Origin: Bacillota bacterium
GTDB taxonomy: Bacteria; Bacillota; Bacilli; Paenibacillales; Paenibacillaceae
Assembly: GCA_023391635.1 (NCBI GenBank)
Contig: JAEWAQ010000078.1
Span: forward strand, 1-64,000
Direction: 5' to 3'
DNA length: 64,000 bases
Part shown: one piece after another, positions 1-9,832 of the stretch
Position numbering within the stretch: the stretch's first letter is position 1
Layout: each line of letters starts with the position of its first letter
The notes under the pieces: generated by a model
Told to the model about the DNA's origin: nothing
What the model saw: only the letters and a program-made list of their open reading frames with translations
The model's database searches: none
Program-made: the position numbers and the translations under genes

Positions 1-110
1 CACGACCATTAGGCGATTACCGCGTCTATTCCCCCCAACCGACCGCCGCACGCGACAATTAGTCGACTACCGCGTCTATTCCCTCCAACCGACCACCGCA
101 CACGACCATT
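1..110. repeat. 50-bp tandem repeat, about 2.2 copies
   Basis: Positions 11-60 and 61-110 align base for base with few mismatches, and 1-10 repeats again at 51-60 and 101-110, giving a 50-bp period. The array may continue left of the window. The segment ctccaaccgaccaccg near 92-107 has a close relative at about 43025-43040, so this is probably a dispersed intergenic repeat. No coding potential was recognised in it. Confidence 0.75.
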
Positions 111-161
111 TGCACTTTCGCAGCTTCGGCACCCTGAAACTTATCCTTTCTGGATCGTCAA

Positions 162-193
162 ATAAAAAGAGCATGCCCTGTTCGGCACGCCCC
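162..193 (-). terminator. Rho-independent terminator of the kinase gene
   Basis: On the minus strand GGGCGTGCC and GGCATGCTC pair through nine positions (two G-U) around a short loop and run into TTTTTATT. It lies just after the stop of the sensor kinase gene, as expected for the end of the regulator-kinase operon. Confidence 0.75.
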
Positions 194-209
194 ACCCCAC
201 TCCGCCTTT

Positions 210-1961
210 CTACCCTTCGGCTTCATGCTCGGCATCGGCATCGCTCATCGGAATGACGAGGCGAACGACGGCGCCTTTCGGAGAGAGGTTCGCGAAGGTC
301 ATCTCCGCCCGCTTGCCGAACATCATGCCGAGCCGGCGGTACACGTTCCATACGCCCATATGCGAGCCTGTTCCGTCGCCGAAGTCTTTATGCTCGAACA
401 TCGCGAGCGTCTCCGGAGAGAACCCTTTGCCATTATCCTGAATCTCAATCTCGAATGCATGGGCATTCGAAGCGTGCGCCGTCGCCTTGATCTCGATGTG
501 GAACGGAACCGCGCCCTCCTCCATGCCATGGATCACCGCATTTTCCACGAACGGCTGGATCGTCAGAGGAAGAATCAAGTGCGCCCGCAGCGATTCCTGC
601 ACCTCGATATGGTACGTTAATTTATCCGGGAAACGCAGGGACTGGATTTCGAGATAATTTTCAATGTGCCTGATTTCTTCCTCCAGCTTCACCGTGTCCC
701 GGTGGGAACGCGTAATGAATCGGAAGTATTCGGCCAGATGCTCGGTCATCTTCCGCACCAGCTCATTCTCTTCCAGCAGGGACAAGCTGTAAATGACGTT
801 CAACGAATTGAGGTAGAAGTGGGGGTTGATCTGGGCCTGCAAATGTTTGAATTCGGACTGCTGCGATTTCAGCATCTCTTCATACACGTTGATTTTCAGA
901 TGCCTCATCTGGGACACCATCTTGTTGAACGTATGGATCAGGAACGAGAACTCGTATGATTTCGTCTCTTTCACGGCAATCTCCAAATCGCCTGTCATAA
1001 CCTTCCGCATGCCCCTGATCAACGCATTCATCGGGTTCAGCAGCACCTTCTTCAAGAATACGGAATAGAAGCAGATCACGAGGATGACCGCAAGCGGAAT
1101 CGCATAAATGACACCTTGAAAGAAAGGTAGCCGGCCCAGCAGCGCCTTCTCCGGAATAATGGCCGCAAGATTCAACAATGCATGGCGGAAAGGCACGCTG
1201 ACAAGCAAGTATTTGTTGTTGTCCGAGGGATTTTCGAATACTTGATAGGCGATCGGTTTCGTCAACAGCTTGGCATTGATCGCCGACCTCGTCTCCTGCG
1301 TCAAAGCGGATTCGGTCAACGAATTTCCCGCAGGGTCCAGCAGCAGCACTTCCCACTGATCCCCGTAATCCAGGTCGCGCAAATTGGCAATCAGATCACG
1401 CAATCGAATGACCGCGCCGACATACACCCCTGCCGTTGCCGGCTTGACATGCACAAGATAGCTGACCTCGTCCTTGATCAGAACCCGCCAGCTTCCTGTC
1501 GTCAACTGCTCGGGGGAGCGAAGTTGTTCGCCGAGCATCTCCTGAAGCTCCGTTGTCCGCACATAGGAAGCCTGCGAAAACACGAAGTCGTCGTACTCCG
1601 CAACGTACACGAAGAAGGAATCGATATTTTCGAACCCGCTGCTGTCCTCTACCAAGTCGGCCTGGATTCTGATTTTCGCATAAATATATTCGCCGTGTTT
1701 TTCCGGATATCTGGACAGCGCGAGCAAGTCGGAATTGGAGTCGGTATTCAGGATTTGCCGGAGCAAGTAACCGGCTGCATCTTCCAGCATGCGGTCGACC
1801 TGGTCCACGTGAATCGACAGCATGTTGCTCGTCGACTGCGACACTTCCTCGCGGACGATCTTCATGGCATAGTAATTGTTGTAAAACAGGAACAGCGCCA
1901 TGGAAACGACGACAAGAAGAAACCCCCGTATCAACTGGGTGCGAAGCGTGATTCTCTTCAT
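210..1961 (-). CDS. YesM-type sensor histidine kinase
   Basis: A 583-residue membrane histidine kinase of the LytS/YesM class. A membrane segment lies near residues 12-32, followed by an extracellular sensor domain of about 250 residues, a second membrane segment near 280-300 and a HAMP linker. The His_kinase motif INPHFYLNSLN is near residue 378. The HATPase domain follows, with QPFVENAVIHG near 475, DNGKGF near 514 and a G-rich box near 535. The start at 1961 is chosen because AGGGAG lies 7 bases upstream; a longer in-frame reading would run into the regulator gene. It is 23 bases downstream of the response regulator and shares its transcript. In this family the pair usually senses sugars and controls the adjacent transporter and lyase genes. 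The family is clear; the ligand is unknown. Confidence 0.93.
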   Translation of the reverse strand: MKRITLRTQLIRGFLLVVVSMALFLFYNNYYAMKIVREEVSQSTSNMLSIHVDQVDRMLEDAAGYLLRQILNTDSNSDLLALSRYPEKHGEYIYAKIRIQADLVEDSSGFENIDSFFVYVAEYDDFVFSQASYVRTTELQEMLGEQLRSPEQLTTGSWRVLIKDEVSYLVHVKPATAGVYVGAVIRLRDLIANLRDLDYGDQWEVLLLDPAGNSLTESALTQETRSAINAKLLTKPIAYQVFENPSDNNKYLLVSVPFRHALLNLAAIIPEKALLGRLPFFQGVIYAIPLAVILVICFYSVFLKKVLLNPMNALIRGMRKVMTGDLEIAVKETKSYEFSFLIHTFNKMVSQMRHLKINVYEEMLKSQQSEFKHLQAQINPHFYLNSLNVIYSLSLLEENELVRKMTEHLAEYFRFITRSHRDTVKLEEEIRHIENYLEIQSLRFPDKLTYHIEVQESLRAHLILPLTIQPFVENAVIHGMEEGAVPFHIEIKATAHASNAHAFEIEIQDNGKGFSPETLAMFEHKDFGDGTGSHMGVWNVYRRLGMMFGKRAEMTFANLSPKGAVVRLVIPMSDADAEHEAEG

Positions 1962-1984
1962 CGGTAGTCTCCCTTGGCGCCGGC

Positions 1985-3589
1985 TTAACGCAGTTGCTGA
2001 TAGCGCTTCCGATATTCCTGCGGGGAAATGCCCACGCGCTTCTTGAACGCCTGGCCGAAGTGCGAGTAATTCTCGTATCCGATTTCTTCGCATATATCGA
2101 CGATTTTCAGATGGGTTTCCGTCAGCAGGATTTTGGCATGGTCCATCCTCGAATGAATGATGAAATCAATGATCGATTGCCCTGCTTCCTTCTTGAACAA
2201 CCGTGAAAGATAAGCCGGGTTCAAATAGAAATGCTTCGCCACGTTCTCTCGCGTAGCTTCCTTCAGATGCGACATAATATATTGTTTGACGTTATGAACA
2301 GCCGCCGAGCTTGCCTGACGCTGTTCGTCCAAATAACGCGAGGCGGCATCGATCCACCCTTCCGCCCAAGCCTTCAATTGCGGCAGGGAGCGCAGCACGT
2401 TCGCCTCGCCGCTCTTGTCGCGAGGCGCCGCCCAGTCCTTCACGGACAGGCCGTTCTTGTGGGCAACGTGATACACCATATATTGCAAGGCATGATAGAG
2501 CGCGCTTGCGGATTCCAGCTCGACATGGGCTTGCTGCCATTCGTCGAACAAGGCGTACAAGCGCTTCAAGAGCTCGGCCTTCTGCCCCGTCTCGAACAGA
2601 ACAACCCAATCCGACCAAGGAATGGCGACCGGCTGCCGTTTCTTGACCGCTGTCCGGACCTGCTCATCTCCCAACAATTGCACGGACATCGTCGCCGACA
2701 CATTGTCCCGCTCCAGCTCGATCAAGCGGTGATAAACCTCGTTCAGCCGGGCCAGCGGGGCTTCGTATCCAATATAACATGAAACCGAGCAGTAGAAGTA
2801 TCGATTGCAGGCTTCGATGAACGGCCGGCAAGCGTCGGCCAGACGTTCCCTCTCCATCTCCTTGCCCTTCGAACCGTACGCGAGCGCGAACATAATGCCG
2901 TTCGAATCTTTGATGATGTCCCCGTCCTTCGAGTCGAGGATTAACTCCGCCGCCGCATTGCGCAGCGCGTATTCCATGATTTCTTCATCCCGGCTGCTGA
3001 AATCCCGGCGCCATTGCTCGATGCTGATCAGGACCGGCAGTACGGGGACATCCGGCTCCATCGGCAAATTCACCGATTGCCAATCTTCCCGGGCAGGCGC
3101 GCCCCTGCCGGCCAGCAAGCTTTGCCAGAAGCGCTCTACGATGACCGACTTCTGGCTCTCCCACATCCTGCGGTATTTTTTATTCGCTTCTACAACCCGG
3201 GAGGCTTCGCGATCCTGGCGAATTTTGTCCGCCACCCTTTGCAGCGTTGCTTCCAGTTGATCCACCTTGACCGGCTTGAGCAAATATTCGAAGCTGGCCA
3301 GCTGGATCGCTTTCTGGGCATATGCAAACTCGGCGTGGCCGGTAAGAAAGATCGTCCCGATCTCCGGGTATTGCCCGTTCACCCACTCGGTAAAATCAAG
3401 ACCGTTCAACCCGGGCATTTCGATATCGCAAATGATCAAATCGATCGGATGTTCCTGCAAAATCCGCTTAGCCTCGTTGGCTCCCGCCGCCGTATATACC
3501 TCGTCAAATCCCGACTGTTCGAATCGAACCGACTTCACGATGGCGCGGATTGCATACAGCTCGTCATCGACGATCAATACCTTCAGCAT
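1985..3589 (-). CDS. YesN-type response regulator with AraC DNA-binding domain
   Basis: A 534-residue response regulator. The receiver domain covers residues 1-120, with acidic residues VDDE at 7-10 and the phospho-acceptor at D55 in IICDIEMPG. A long middle region follows, and an AraC/XylS double helix-turn-helix occupies roughly 430-534, ending in the typical GISPQEYRKRY. Two ATGs lie close together. The one at 3589 has GGGAGG 9 bases upstream, while the one at 3598 touches that site, so 3589 is preferred. It is first in a two-gene operon with the kinase, the reverse of the gene order in the second pair at 14613-11375. It probably activates polysaccharide-use genes once phosphorylated; the targets are inferred from position only. 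Confidence 0.93.
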   Translation of the reverse strand: MLKVLIVDDELYAIRAIVKSVRFEQSGFDEVYTAAGANEAKRILQEHPIDLIICDIEMPGLNGLDFTEWVNGQYPEIGTIFLTGHAEFAYAQKAIQLASFEYLLKPVKVDQLEATLQRVADKIRQDREASRVVEANKKYRRMWESQKSVIVERFWQSLLAGRGAPAREDWQSVNLPMEPDVPVLPVLISIEQWRRDFSSRDEEIMEYALRNAAAELILDSKDGDIIKDSNGIMFALAYGSKGKEMERERLADACRPFIEACNRYFYCSVSCYIGYEAPLARLNEVYHRLIELERDNVSATMSVQLLGDEQVRTAVKKRQPVAIPWSDWVVLFETGQKAELLKRLYALFDEWQQAHVELESASALYHALQYMVYHVAHKNGLSVKDWAAPRDKSGEANVLRSLPQLKAWAEGWIDAASRYLDEQRQASSAAVHNVKQYIMSHLKEATRENVAKHFYLNPAYLSRLFKKEAGQSIIDFIIHSRMDHAKILLTETHLKIVDICEEIGYENYSHFGQAFKKRVGISPQEYRKRYQQLR

Positions 3590-3771
3590 GGATGCCATCC
3601 TCCCGCTTGACGATCTTTCTCACCGGCTCGCGATGCTTCAAACTTCATTGTCCGCCACCCGCGGACGGTTCGACTATACGCAATCATGACGCTTCTATCG
3701 CTTTTTGTGACCTCTGTTGCATCATATACGGACACATGCGCGTTTGTCGAGCATTCTGCCCGGCTACCATG

Positions 3772-3802
3772 AAAAAGCCGGACGGATAACCGTCCGGCGA
3801 AA
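3772..3802 (-). terminator. Rho-independent terminator after the lyase-like gene
   Basis: A perfect 9-bp stem, GCCGGACGG / CCGTCCGGC, with a 4-base loop. It is followed on the minus strand by TTTTTC and preceded by TTTTC. It separates the transporter-lyase operon from the downstream regulator-kinase operon. Confidence 0.85.
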
Positions 3803-3853
3803 ATAGCAATCTCTCCATTCACTTCCTGCGCGACACGCCCAAGTTCCCCAAAA

Positions 3854-6800
3854 TTACTGCGTAGTCAGCACCAGTGTCGGCCTATTGCTCGCAGCCTCTC
3901 TGCTGTAGAAGACGACCGATCCTTCCGCATTCGGTTCACCCGTGCTTTCGACGACAAATGTGACAACTTTCTCCCGCATATGCTTGTTTACATAGTCCGT
4001 CACATCCCATTCGTACCATCCTGCAGCGCCGACGTTCAGACTGGAAATCTCGGTATCGCTAGCAGGAGACAAATCGTAATAGATTCCAGTCTCCTTCCAA
4101 GAGGCGTTGTCGGATCCGTACAGCGTGAGCGTCTTGGATGCCTGGGTTCCCATGCTGTAAGCGTATAGTCTCAGTTTGGCCGACTTTGCGACCGTAGCGC
4201 TCGATGCATCGAAACTGAATGTCAGAAACGATTTCCGGTTAAAATCCGTGTTGTCGCGCTTGACCTGCAAATTGTTCTCCGTACCGTAATTGTCACGGGC
4301 ATACGCCCCGTCCCTTACATAGGAATCCGCGGTCGGATTGAAGCTTTTGACAATATCGGACGGCGTCTGGGCAAGCGTTCCCGTGCCAAGGCCGGTATAA
4401 CTGAGATGGAACTCTGAAATATACGGCGCATTGATGGAAGAAGTGATATACAGCCTGTAATACCTCGCGTTTACGGCCAGAAACGTCTTTTCAACTTCCT
4501 TCCCCGTGCCTTCCGTCAAGTCGATCCATTTTACATTATCATTGGAGGATTGGATTTTATATCCGGTCATCATACCGCCCAAGCCCGGCGCCTGTACAAT
4601 CCCCGCCCAGTCTATCGTCACATTCTCGCCGAAATCGACCTTCAGCCACTCGCCGGCGGCATTGCCCGATCGATTCGGCTGCCAGCCTCTCAGCAAATCC
4701 TCGAAAGCTTTCCACGGCTCCTTGCCCGGAATGTACGACGATGCCGTATACTGCGCCAAGGGCTTGCCGGAGGCAACGGTTGCAGGCCGCTTCCGATCTT
4801 TCAACTCGTAAATCTCCGTTGTAAACTGAAGCTCCGGTTTGTTTGACGACGCCTCCCTGCTGTTGAACGAGATCTGCTCGTTCGCCGCACCGCCGGCTCC
4901 CGGCTCTTCCAACAAGCTGAACGATACGACCCGATCGGCCGAATGCTTGTACACGTAGTCGGTTACATTCCACTCGTACCATCGGCCGCTATCTTCTATT
5001 TCCACGGTATCGATATAAGTCCGGCCGCGATCGGCATTGTCCCAGGCCATGTCGGTCTCGCTCCAGTGGCTGTCGTCCATGCCGTATACGCTGATCTTCT
5101 TTACTTCGCTTGACGACACCTGATTTACATACAGCCTGAGCACTTTCCTGGTTTCCGCCGCCACGCTTCCCTGACTTGAGAAATCGAATTTCAGCACGGA
5201 AGTCATATTGTTGTCAGCCGTTTCGTTGCCGCTCTGCTTGAGAACAGATTCGGTGCCATAATTCGTGCCCGAATATGTTCCGTCCCTGATATACGAGTCG
5301 GCGGCGGGGTTGAGCGTAAATTCCGCAGGCACCGGAGGTTTGACAAGGACGAGCCGAGGGTTGTGGTCGTTTGCTTCACGGCTGCTGAACCAGCATATTC
5401 CCTCCGAATCTTCCGCGCTGGTGGCAGCGATCGTGAACGATACCTTTTTATCGGATAGCTGGGCGTTCACATAACTGCTCACATCCCACTCAACCCATTC
5501 CCCTGCGGTATTGCCGACTGCGACGCTGCCGATTTCCGTGCCGCCTGCGGGGAAGCCCGTGTTCCAGGTGGCCCCGTTCTCGGACCAGGTATCTGCCGTA
5601 TGTCCATACAACGTAAGCGTCTTGTCGGCATTGCCGGTCGCAGATAAATATAACCTGAGTGTTGCCGACGCCACCGCGGATTTGTCATACGAATCGAAAT
5701 CGAATTGCAGCGCGGCTTTCCGCTTGAAGCCGTCGCCATCGTTCTTCACCTGCAAGTTCGTATCCGAACCGTAATTGTCATTCGCGTAACTGCCATCCCT
5801 GACATGCGTGTCGGCGCTGGCGTAAACCGTATAGCTTGGCGAAGCAGGCGTCGGCGTTGGGACAGGCGTATCGACAATCACGTCGCTTAGCTTCGAGATG
5901 CCGATATAAGGAAGCGCCACATATTCGTTCGTAACTTCCGCGGAGGTCGCAAGGAAGATGCGCACTTGCTTGATCGTGCCGGTCCAGTACGGACTGGCGC
6001 TCAAATCGGCGGAAACGTCCTTGTACCCGCCATAGGTGAAGGACAGACTTTTATGGCTGTCCCATGCGGGATCGGCCGTTGTCGTCCACTGCACCGTATA
6101 GGCGGTGTCGGGCGTTCTCGCCGCACTGATCTTAAACCTGAGATATCCGTATTCGGCAGCGGCAATGCCCAGATGATCGGGAGATTGAATATACTGCGAA
6201 TCATTCTTGATATTCACATGCAGGCTGCCGGACAACACGGAAATGGATGCCGGTCCGTTGGAATCTCCCGTACTCGCGGATTTCAGCCATCCTTCCGTAT
6301 CGTGATCATTTTCAAACTCCCACAAATAGGCATATACTTCGTCCAACGCAGTTGCGCTTCGTTCGTTGGAATAGCCGCTCGCACCCGCGCTGTTTTTGGC
6401 TGTGACCTTATACTGATATTCAGTTCCTACGGTTACATTGGAATCGGTATAAGAAGTAGCCACGCTTCCGTAACCCAAATCGGACGCAATCCGCGTATAG
6501 CTGCCGATGGCCGACTTTCGGTACAAGTCGTAACTTTCCGCTCCATATGACGAAGACCATCGCACCGTAATTTGCCTGTCCTCGATCATCGGCGTCTGCA
6601 TGACGGGAGCTGCAGGCACCCCATGATTTCCAAAAGTAAACTCTCTGACTCTGTAAGCGAGCGAAGAATATTCATTGCCCTCGACCACAGCAAAGGATAC
6701 GATCCTGCTCTGGTTCCACCTTAACAGATCGAATCGGCTGCCGTCGCCGAAAGCGACCGCTCCCCCGCTGATGTTATAAATCGTCCATGTATGCCAGTCG

Positions 6801-8077
6801 TCGGACGCCGCAGCCTGAGCGGCATACAGCGTATTATACGTCGAGCCCCGATTGCCTGCCGCGAAGAACGCATAAATACTGTTATTTGTTTCATCGTAGA
6901 CAATCGATGCTCGCTGAACGCCCGGAGAATAGTCGGGATTCACCGTGTTGATCCGCTGGCTGTGCCACTTTCCATCCGTCGTCCGCCAGTAGTGATAAGC
7001 GAGTATCGTACTCTCGGGGTTGTTCATATCGTACTTTCTCAGCGCGATAATATGCGGCTGCCCATCGCCATCGAGCGTCATGCCTTGCACATTCAACAGA
7101 TCCATATAATTGGGCTCCACCATCACTCGGGTCGGACTGCCGATCGTAATCGCATTGTTCACGTCTCCAACGAGAACGCCGTCGCTGTTTCTCCACGTAA
7201 GGCCTTTGTCAGCGCTATATACATAGAACAAGCCATGCTGAGAATCGATGGAAGTGCCGGCATTGCTTGCGCCTTCCCTGTTCGTATACGAAATATGGAG
7301 ATTGCCGCCCGAGTCGAACAGCACATCATTCGGATAAACGCTTCTTTTGGGAGAACTATAATAATCCGCAAAACGACCTTCTCTGCCGAATACCATGGAA
7401 ACCCTGCTCCAAGTATGCGTGGCAGGGTCGTATTTGTTCAGATACCAGTCCCCGTCTCCCGATGCGCCCTGTCTGTTCATGAAATAAAGCGCATTGTTAT
7501 CCGAAACATCCTGGATAAACAAAGGGTAGGTGGACATGCTCTCCAGGCTCGTGTCGCTCAGCATGCCGCTTCGTTCCGCCGAGAAGTGACCGGCATTCAT
7601 CGTCGCTGGCGGGTTGGTTATAAAATCTGTCACCGAAACGATGTACCGATGCTGATCCGCATGGTTGCCGAACGAGATATGGAGCGTACCGTCCCCTGGA
7701 GAGATGCCGACAGCGCTGTTTCGGTGGTTGTTCTTATTGTCGGCTGCCGTGATCTTCGTGCCGGTAAACCTGTACACCTCTACCGAGTCATCGCTCAGCT
7801 TCCTTCTCCCCAGCGCCAGTGTTCCGTCGTAATCCCAGTAAGCGGTATATTGATAACCGTTATAGGTGACCAGTCTGGCGGCATCCCATGCCGCAGGATT
7901 AAAGAACGGATAGCTCTGCGCGTCGATCGTGACGGATTGGCTATGAATTACCCTGTCCGTGTCAGCCGCATTCGCGGCAGGAATCGGCAAGGATGTCTGT
8001 ACGAGCGCCATCAGCAGTACGGTCAGCACAACTCTCTTCAACATAAAATGCAAAGATTGCTTAAAGTGCATGGCCAT
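3854..8077 (-). CDS. Secreted BNR_4-type polysaccharide lyase-like protein with DNRLRE and F5/8C modules
   Basis: A 1407-residue exported protein. A signal peptide (LTVLLMALVQTS, cleavage near AANA-ADT) leads into a beta-propeller-like BNR_4 region, about residues 45-490. That region carries NNHRNSAVGISPGDGTLHIS and GNHADQH, with H118 and H139 21 residues apart, as I recall for PL24 ulvan lyases. An FN3 domain follows near 490-575, then a jelly-roll-like segment near 575-735 and a Pro/Thr linker. Three DNRLRE modules (ADSYVRDGxY...NYG) lie near 750-910, 915-1085 and 1243-1405, with an F5/8-type-C-like domain near 1095-1230. It is last in the transporter operon. The likely role is extracellular cleavage of an acidic polysaccharide, with the accessory modules binding substrate. 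Lyase chemistry and substrate are inferences; a sialidase-like hydrolase or a non-catalytic binding protein is possible. Confidence 0.82.
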   Translation of the reverse strand: MAMHFKQSLHFMLKRVVLTVLLMALVQTSLPIPAANAADTDRVIHSQSVTIDAQSYPFFNPAAWDAARLVTYNGYQYTAYWDYDGTLALGRRKLSDDSVEVYRFTGTKITAADNKNNHRNSAVGISPGDGTLHISFGNHADQHRYIVSVTDFITNPPATMNAGHFSAERSGMLSDTSLESMSTYPLFIQDVSDNNALYFMNRQGASGDGDWYLNKYDPATHTWSRVSMVFGREGRFADYYSSPKRSVYPNDVLFDSGGNLHISYTNREGASNAGTSIDSQHGLFYVYSADKGLTWRNSDGVLVGDVNNAITIGSPTRVMVEPNYMDLLNVQGMTLDGDGQPHIIALRKYDMNNPESTILAYHYWRTTDGKWHSQRINTVNPDYSPGVQRASIVYDETNNSIYAFFAAGNRGSTYNTLYAAQAAASDDWHTWTIYNISGGAVAFGDGSRFDLLRWNQSRIVSFAVVEGNEYSSLAYRVREFTFGNHGVPAAPVMQTPMIEDRQITVRWSSSYGAESYDLYRKSAIGSYTRIASDLGYGSVATSYTDSNVTVGTEYQYKVTAKNSAGASGYSNERSATALDEVYAYLWEFENDHDTEGWLKSASTGDSNGPASISVLSGSLHVNIKNDSQYIQSPDHLGIAAAEYGYLRFKISAARTPDTAYTVQWTTTADPAWDSHKSLSFTYGGYKDVSADLSASPYWTGTIKQVRIFLATSAEVTNEYVALPYIGISKLSDVIVDTPVPTPTPASPSYTVYASADTHVRDGSYANDNYGSDTNLQVKNDGDGFKRKAALQFDFDSYDKSAVASATLRLYLSATGNADKTLTLYGHTADTWSENGATWNTGFPAGGTEIGSVAVGNTAGEWVEWDVSSYVNAQLSDKKVSFTIAATSAEDSEGICWFSSREANDHNPRLVLVKPPVPAEFTLNPAADSYIRDGTYSGTNYGTESVLKQSGNETADNNMTSVLKFDFSSQGSVAAETRKVLRLYVNQVSSSEVKKISVYGMDDSHWSETDMAWDNADRGRTYIDTVEIEDSGRWYEWNVTDYVYKHSADRVVSFSLLEEPGAGGAANEQISFNSREASSNKPELQFTTEIYELKDRKRPATVASGKPLAQYTASSYIPGKEPWKAFEDLLRGWQPNRSGNAAGEWLKVDFGENVTIDWAGIVQAPGLGGMMTGYKIQSSNDNVKWIDLTEGTGKEVEKTFLAVNARYYRLYITSSINAPYISEFHLSYTGLGTGTLAQTPSDIVKSFNPTADSYVRDGAYARDNYGTENNLQVKRDNTDFNRKSFLTFSFDASSATVAKSAKLRLYAYSMGTQASKTLTLYGSDNASWKETGIYYDLSPASDTEISSLNVGAAGWYEWDVTDYVNKHMREKVVTFVVESTGEPNAEGSVVFYSREAASNRPTLVLTTQ

Positions 8078-8099
8078 CGCGCCTTTCCTTATTGTAGGC

Positions 8100-8921
8100 T
8101 TACCCTTTCACCGACCCAACGACTAATCCTTTCAACATGTATTTCTGGGTGAACACGAACAGCACCACCAAAGGTGTGGCGGCCAGCACCGAGATGGCGA
8201 AGACCGGCCCCATATTGATCGATTGCTCGTTAAACATGTATCTGACGATCATCGGCATCAGCGTCATCTTCTCTGGCGAGTTCAAGAAGATAAGCGGGGT
8301 CAGAAAATCGTTCCATAACCCGTAAACGTTCGTCAGAATAAATGTACCCGTTGCGGGCAGCAACAGGGGAAAGATAATCAACCAATACATCCGGAACATG
8401 CCGCAACCGTCGATATGGGCCGCTTCCTCCAACTCCCGCGGAACGGACTTGGTGAATGCGGAATAAAGAAACGTCGCAAACGGGATATGGCTGGCCGTGT
8501 ATAACAGAACCAGAGCGGTCCGGGTATTGATCAACTGCAATTGAACCATCAGCTTGAACAACGGGATCAGCGCGCCGATGGACGGGATAATCAATCCGGT
8601 AACCATCAGGAAGAACGTCCAGCGAAACAGGCGCTCCTTCCTTCTCGACAGCATATATCCCGCCATCGAAGCAACAAGAATGGTCAGTCCGAGTCCGCCG
8701 ACGGTTACCAGAACCGTATTGTTTAAGCTGTGAAGCAGTTCGACGTTAAGCGTCTGCCTGTAGTAATCCAGATACAAGCGATCGGGAAATTTCAACGGCT
8801 TATAGAAGATGCTCGGATGCTTGAACGACATCATAAGCAGATACAGTACCGGAAACAAGAACAGAAAAGAAGCGATAAGCAGTAATACTTCCGTTATCGG
8901 CGAGGCTTGTTTCCGCTTCAT
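8100..8921 (-). CDS. CUT1 carbohydrate ABC transporter permease (MalG-like)
   Basis: A 273-residue inner-membrane permease of the binding-protein-dependent sugar transporters, with six predicted membrane segments. The cytoplasmic EAA loop is clear (EEAAHIDGCGMFRMYWLIIF, near residues 165-185), the site that docks with the ATPase. The ATG at 8921 has GGGAGG 7 bases upstream and overlaps the stop of the preceding permease by four bases (ATGA), so the two are translationally coupled. The C-terminus (QKYMLKGLVVGSVKG) is typical of the family. No ATPase gene lies in the operon; related Bacillus and Paenibacillus systems use a shared MsmX-type ATPase encoded elsewhere. Confidence 0.95.
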   Translation of the reverse strand: MKRKQASPITEVLLLIASFLFLFPVLYLLMMSFKHPSIFYKPLKFPDRLYLDYYRQTLNVELLHSLNNTVLVTVGGLGLTILVASMAGYMLSRRKERLFRWTFFLMVTGLIIPSIGALIPLFKLMVQLQLINTRTALVLLYTASHIPFATFLYSAFTKSVPRELEEAAHIDGCGMFRMYWLIIFPLLLPATGTFILTNVYGLWNDFLTPLIFLNSPEKMTLMPMIVRYMFNEQSINMGPVFAISVLAATPLVVLFVFTQKYMLKGLVVGSVKG

Positions 8922-9796
8922 AGTTCGACCTCCCGTCTGCGGGTGATGCGGAGCTGGATGGTTGAAACGATGATGATCATCGCCGTAAGCACGACACTGC
9001 CCGCAATGGCGTAGCCGTAGTTGCCCTCCCTGAACGCCGAACTGTAGATGGCCATAAATAAAGTATAGGAAGAAGTGCCCGGCCCTCCGTTCGTCAAAAT
9101 ATACGGCAGTTCGAACAGCTTTAAACCACCGACAACCGTCAGGAACATAACGATCGAGACGGACGGCATTAACAGAGGAAAAGTAACGTAGCGGAACAGC
9201 TTAAAGCCTTCAGCGCCTTCCATCTCGGCGGCTTCATACATATCGGCGGGGATCGCCTGCAGCCCGGCCAAATAAATAACGGCGCAATAACCGATCGCCT
9301 GCCACTGCGATAACGCGATAATCGTCGGAAATGCCGTCCGCATCGTACCGAGCCAGTCCTCCGCAATCGCGCCAAGCCCGATCTGGCTCAGCAATTGATT
9401 GATAAAGCCTTCATACTGGAGCAGTTGTCCCCAGACAACGGAGGCTACAACAAGGCTGATCACGACAGGCAAATAAAAAGACGTGCGGATCCAGGCTTTG
9501 GTTCGGAACTTCCGATTGAGCAGCACGGCTACCGTCAACGCTAGCGGATTTTGCACTACGATGCCGAAGACTACCATCTTCAGCGAGTTGAGCAGACCGT
9601 TCTTCATGCGGGGATCTTCCCACAAATAGCGAAAATTATCGAGACCGATATACTCCGGTTTGCCCATCCCGTCCCATCTCGTCGTGGAATAGTAAAAGCT
9701 CTGCAATATCGGCACATAAAAAAATAATAGAAAGATTGCGAGTGCAGGCAGAACAAACAACAAGCCTGTGAAATATTGTTTCCTGCTCAAATCCAT
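8918..9796 (-). CDS. CUT1 carbohydrate ABC transporter permease (MalF/UgpA-like)
   Basis: A 292-residue permease with six predicted membrane segments and the EAA-loop signature EAAEMEGAEGFKLFRYVTFP near residues 190-210. The N-terminal FVLPALAIFLLFFYVPILQS and the ITNGGPG-like LTNGGPGTSS late in the protein are hallmarks of MalF/UgpA permeases. AGGAGA lies 7 bases before the ATG. It pairs with the MalG-like protein encoded immediately downstream and with the binding protein encoded upstream, so together they import an oligosaccharide, probably the product of the secreted lyase-like enzyme of the same operon. Confidence 0.95.
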   Translation of the reverse strand: MDLSRKQYFTGLLFVLPALAIFLLFFYVPILQSFYYSTTRWDGMGKPEYIGLDNFRYLWEDPRMKNGLLNSLKMVVFGIVVQNPLALTVAVLLNRKFRTKAWIRTSFYLPVVISLVVASVVWGQLLQYEGFINQLLSQIGLGAIAEDWLGTMRTAFPTIIALSQWQAIGYCAVIYLAGLQAIPADMYEAAEMEGAEGFKLFRYVTFPLLMPSVSIVMFLTVVGGLKLFELPYILTNGGPGTSSYTLFMAIYSSAFREGNYGYAIAGSVVLTAMIIIVSTIQLRITRRREVEL

Positions 9797-9832
9797 ATCC
9801 GTATCTCCTCGTTGGCCGCAATCGGGCAGCAG

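Noticed and set aside
6791..8152. Long plus-strand frame (453 codons) opposite the lyase-like gene
   Set aside because: It is the antisense of a well-supported secreted protein, has no ribosome site and shows a composition-driven Arg/Ile/His bias.
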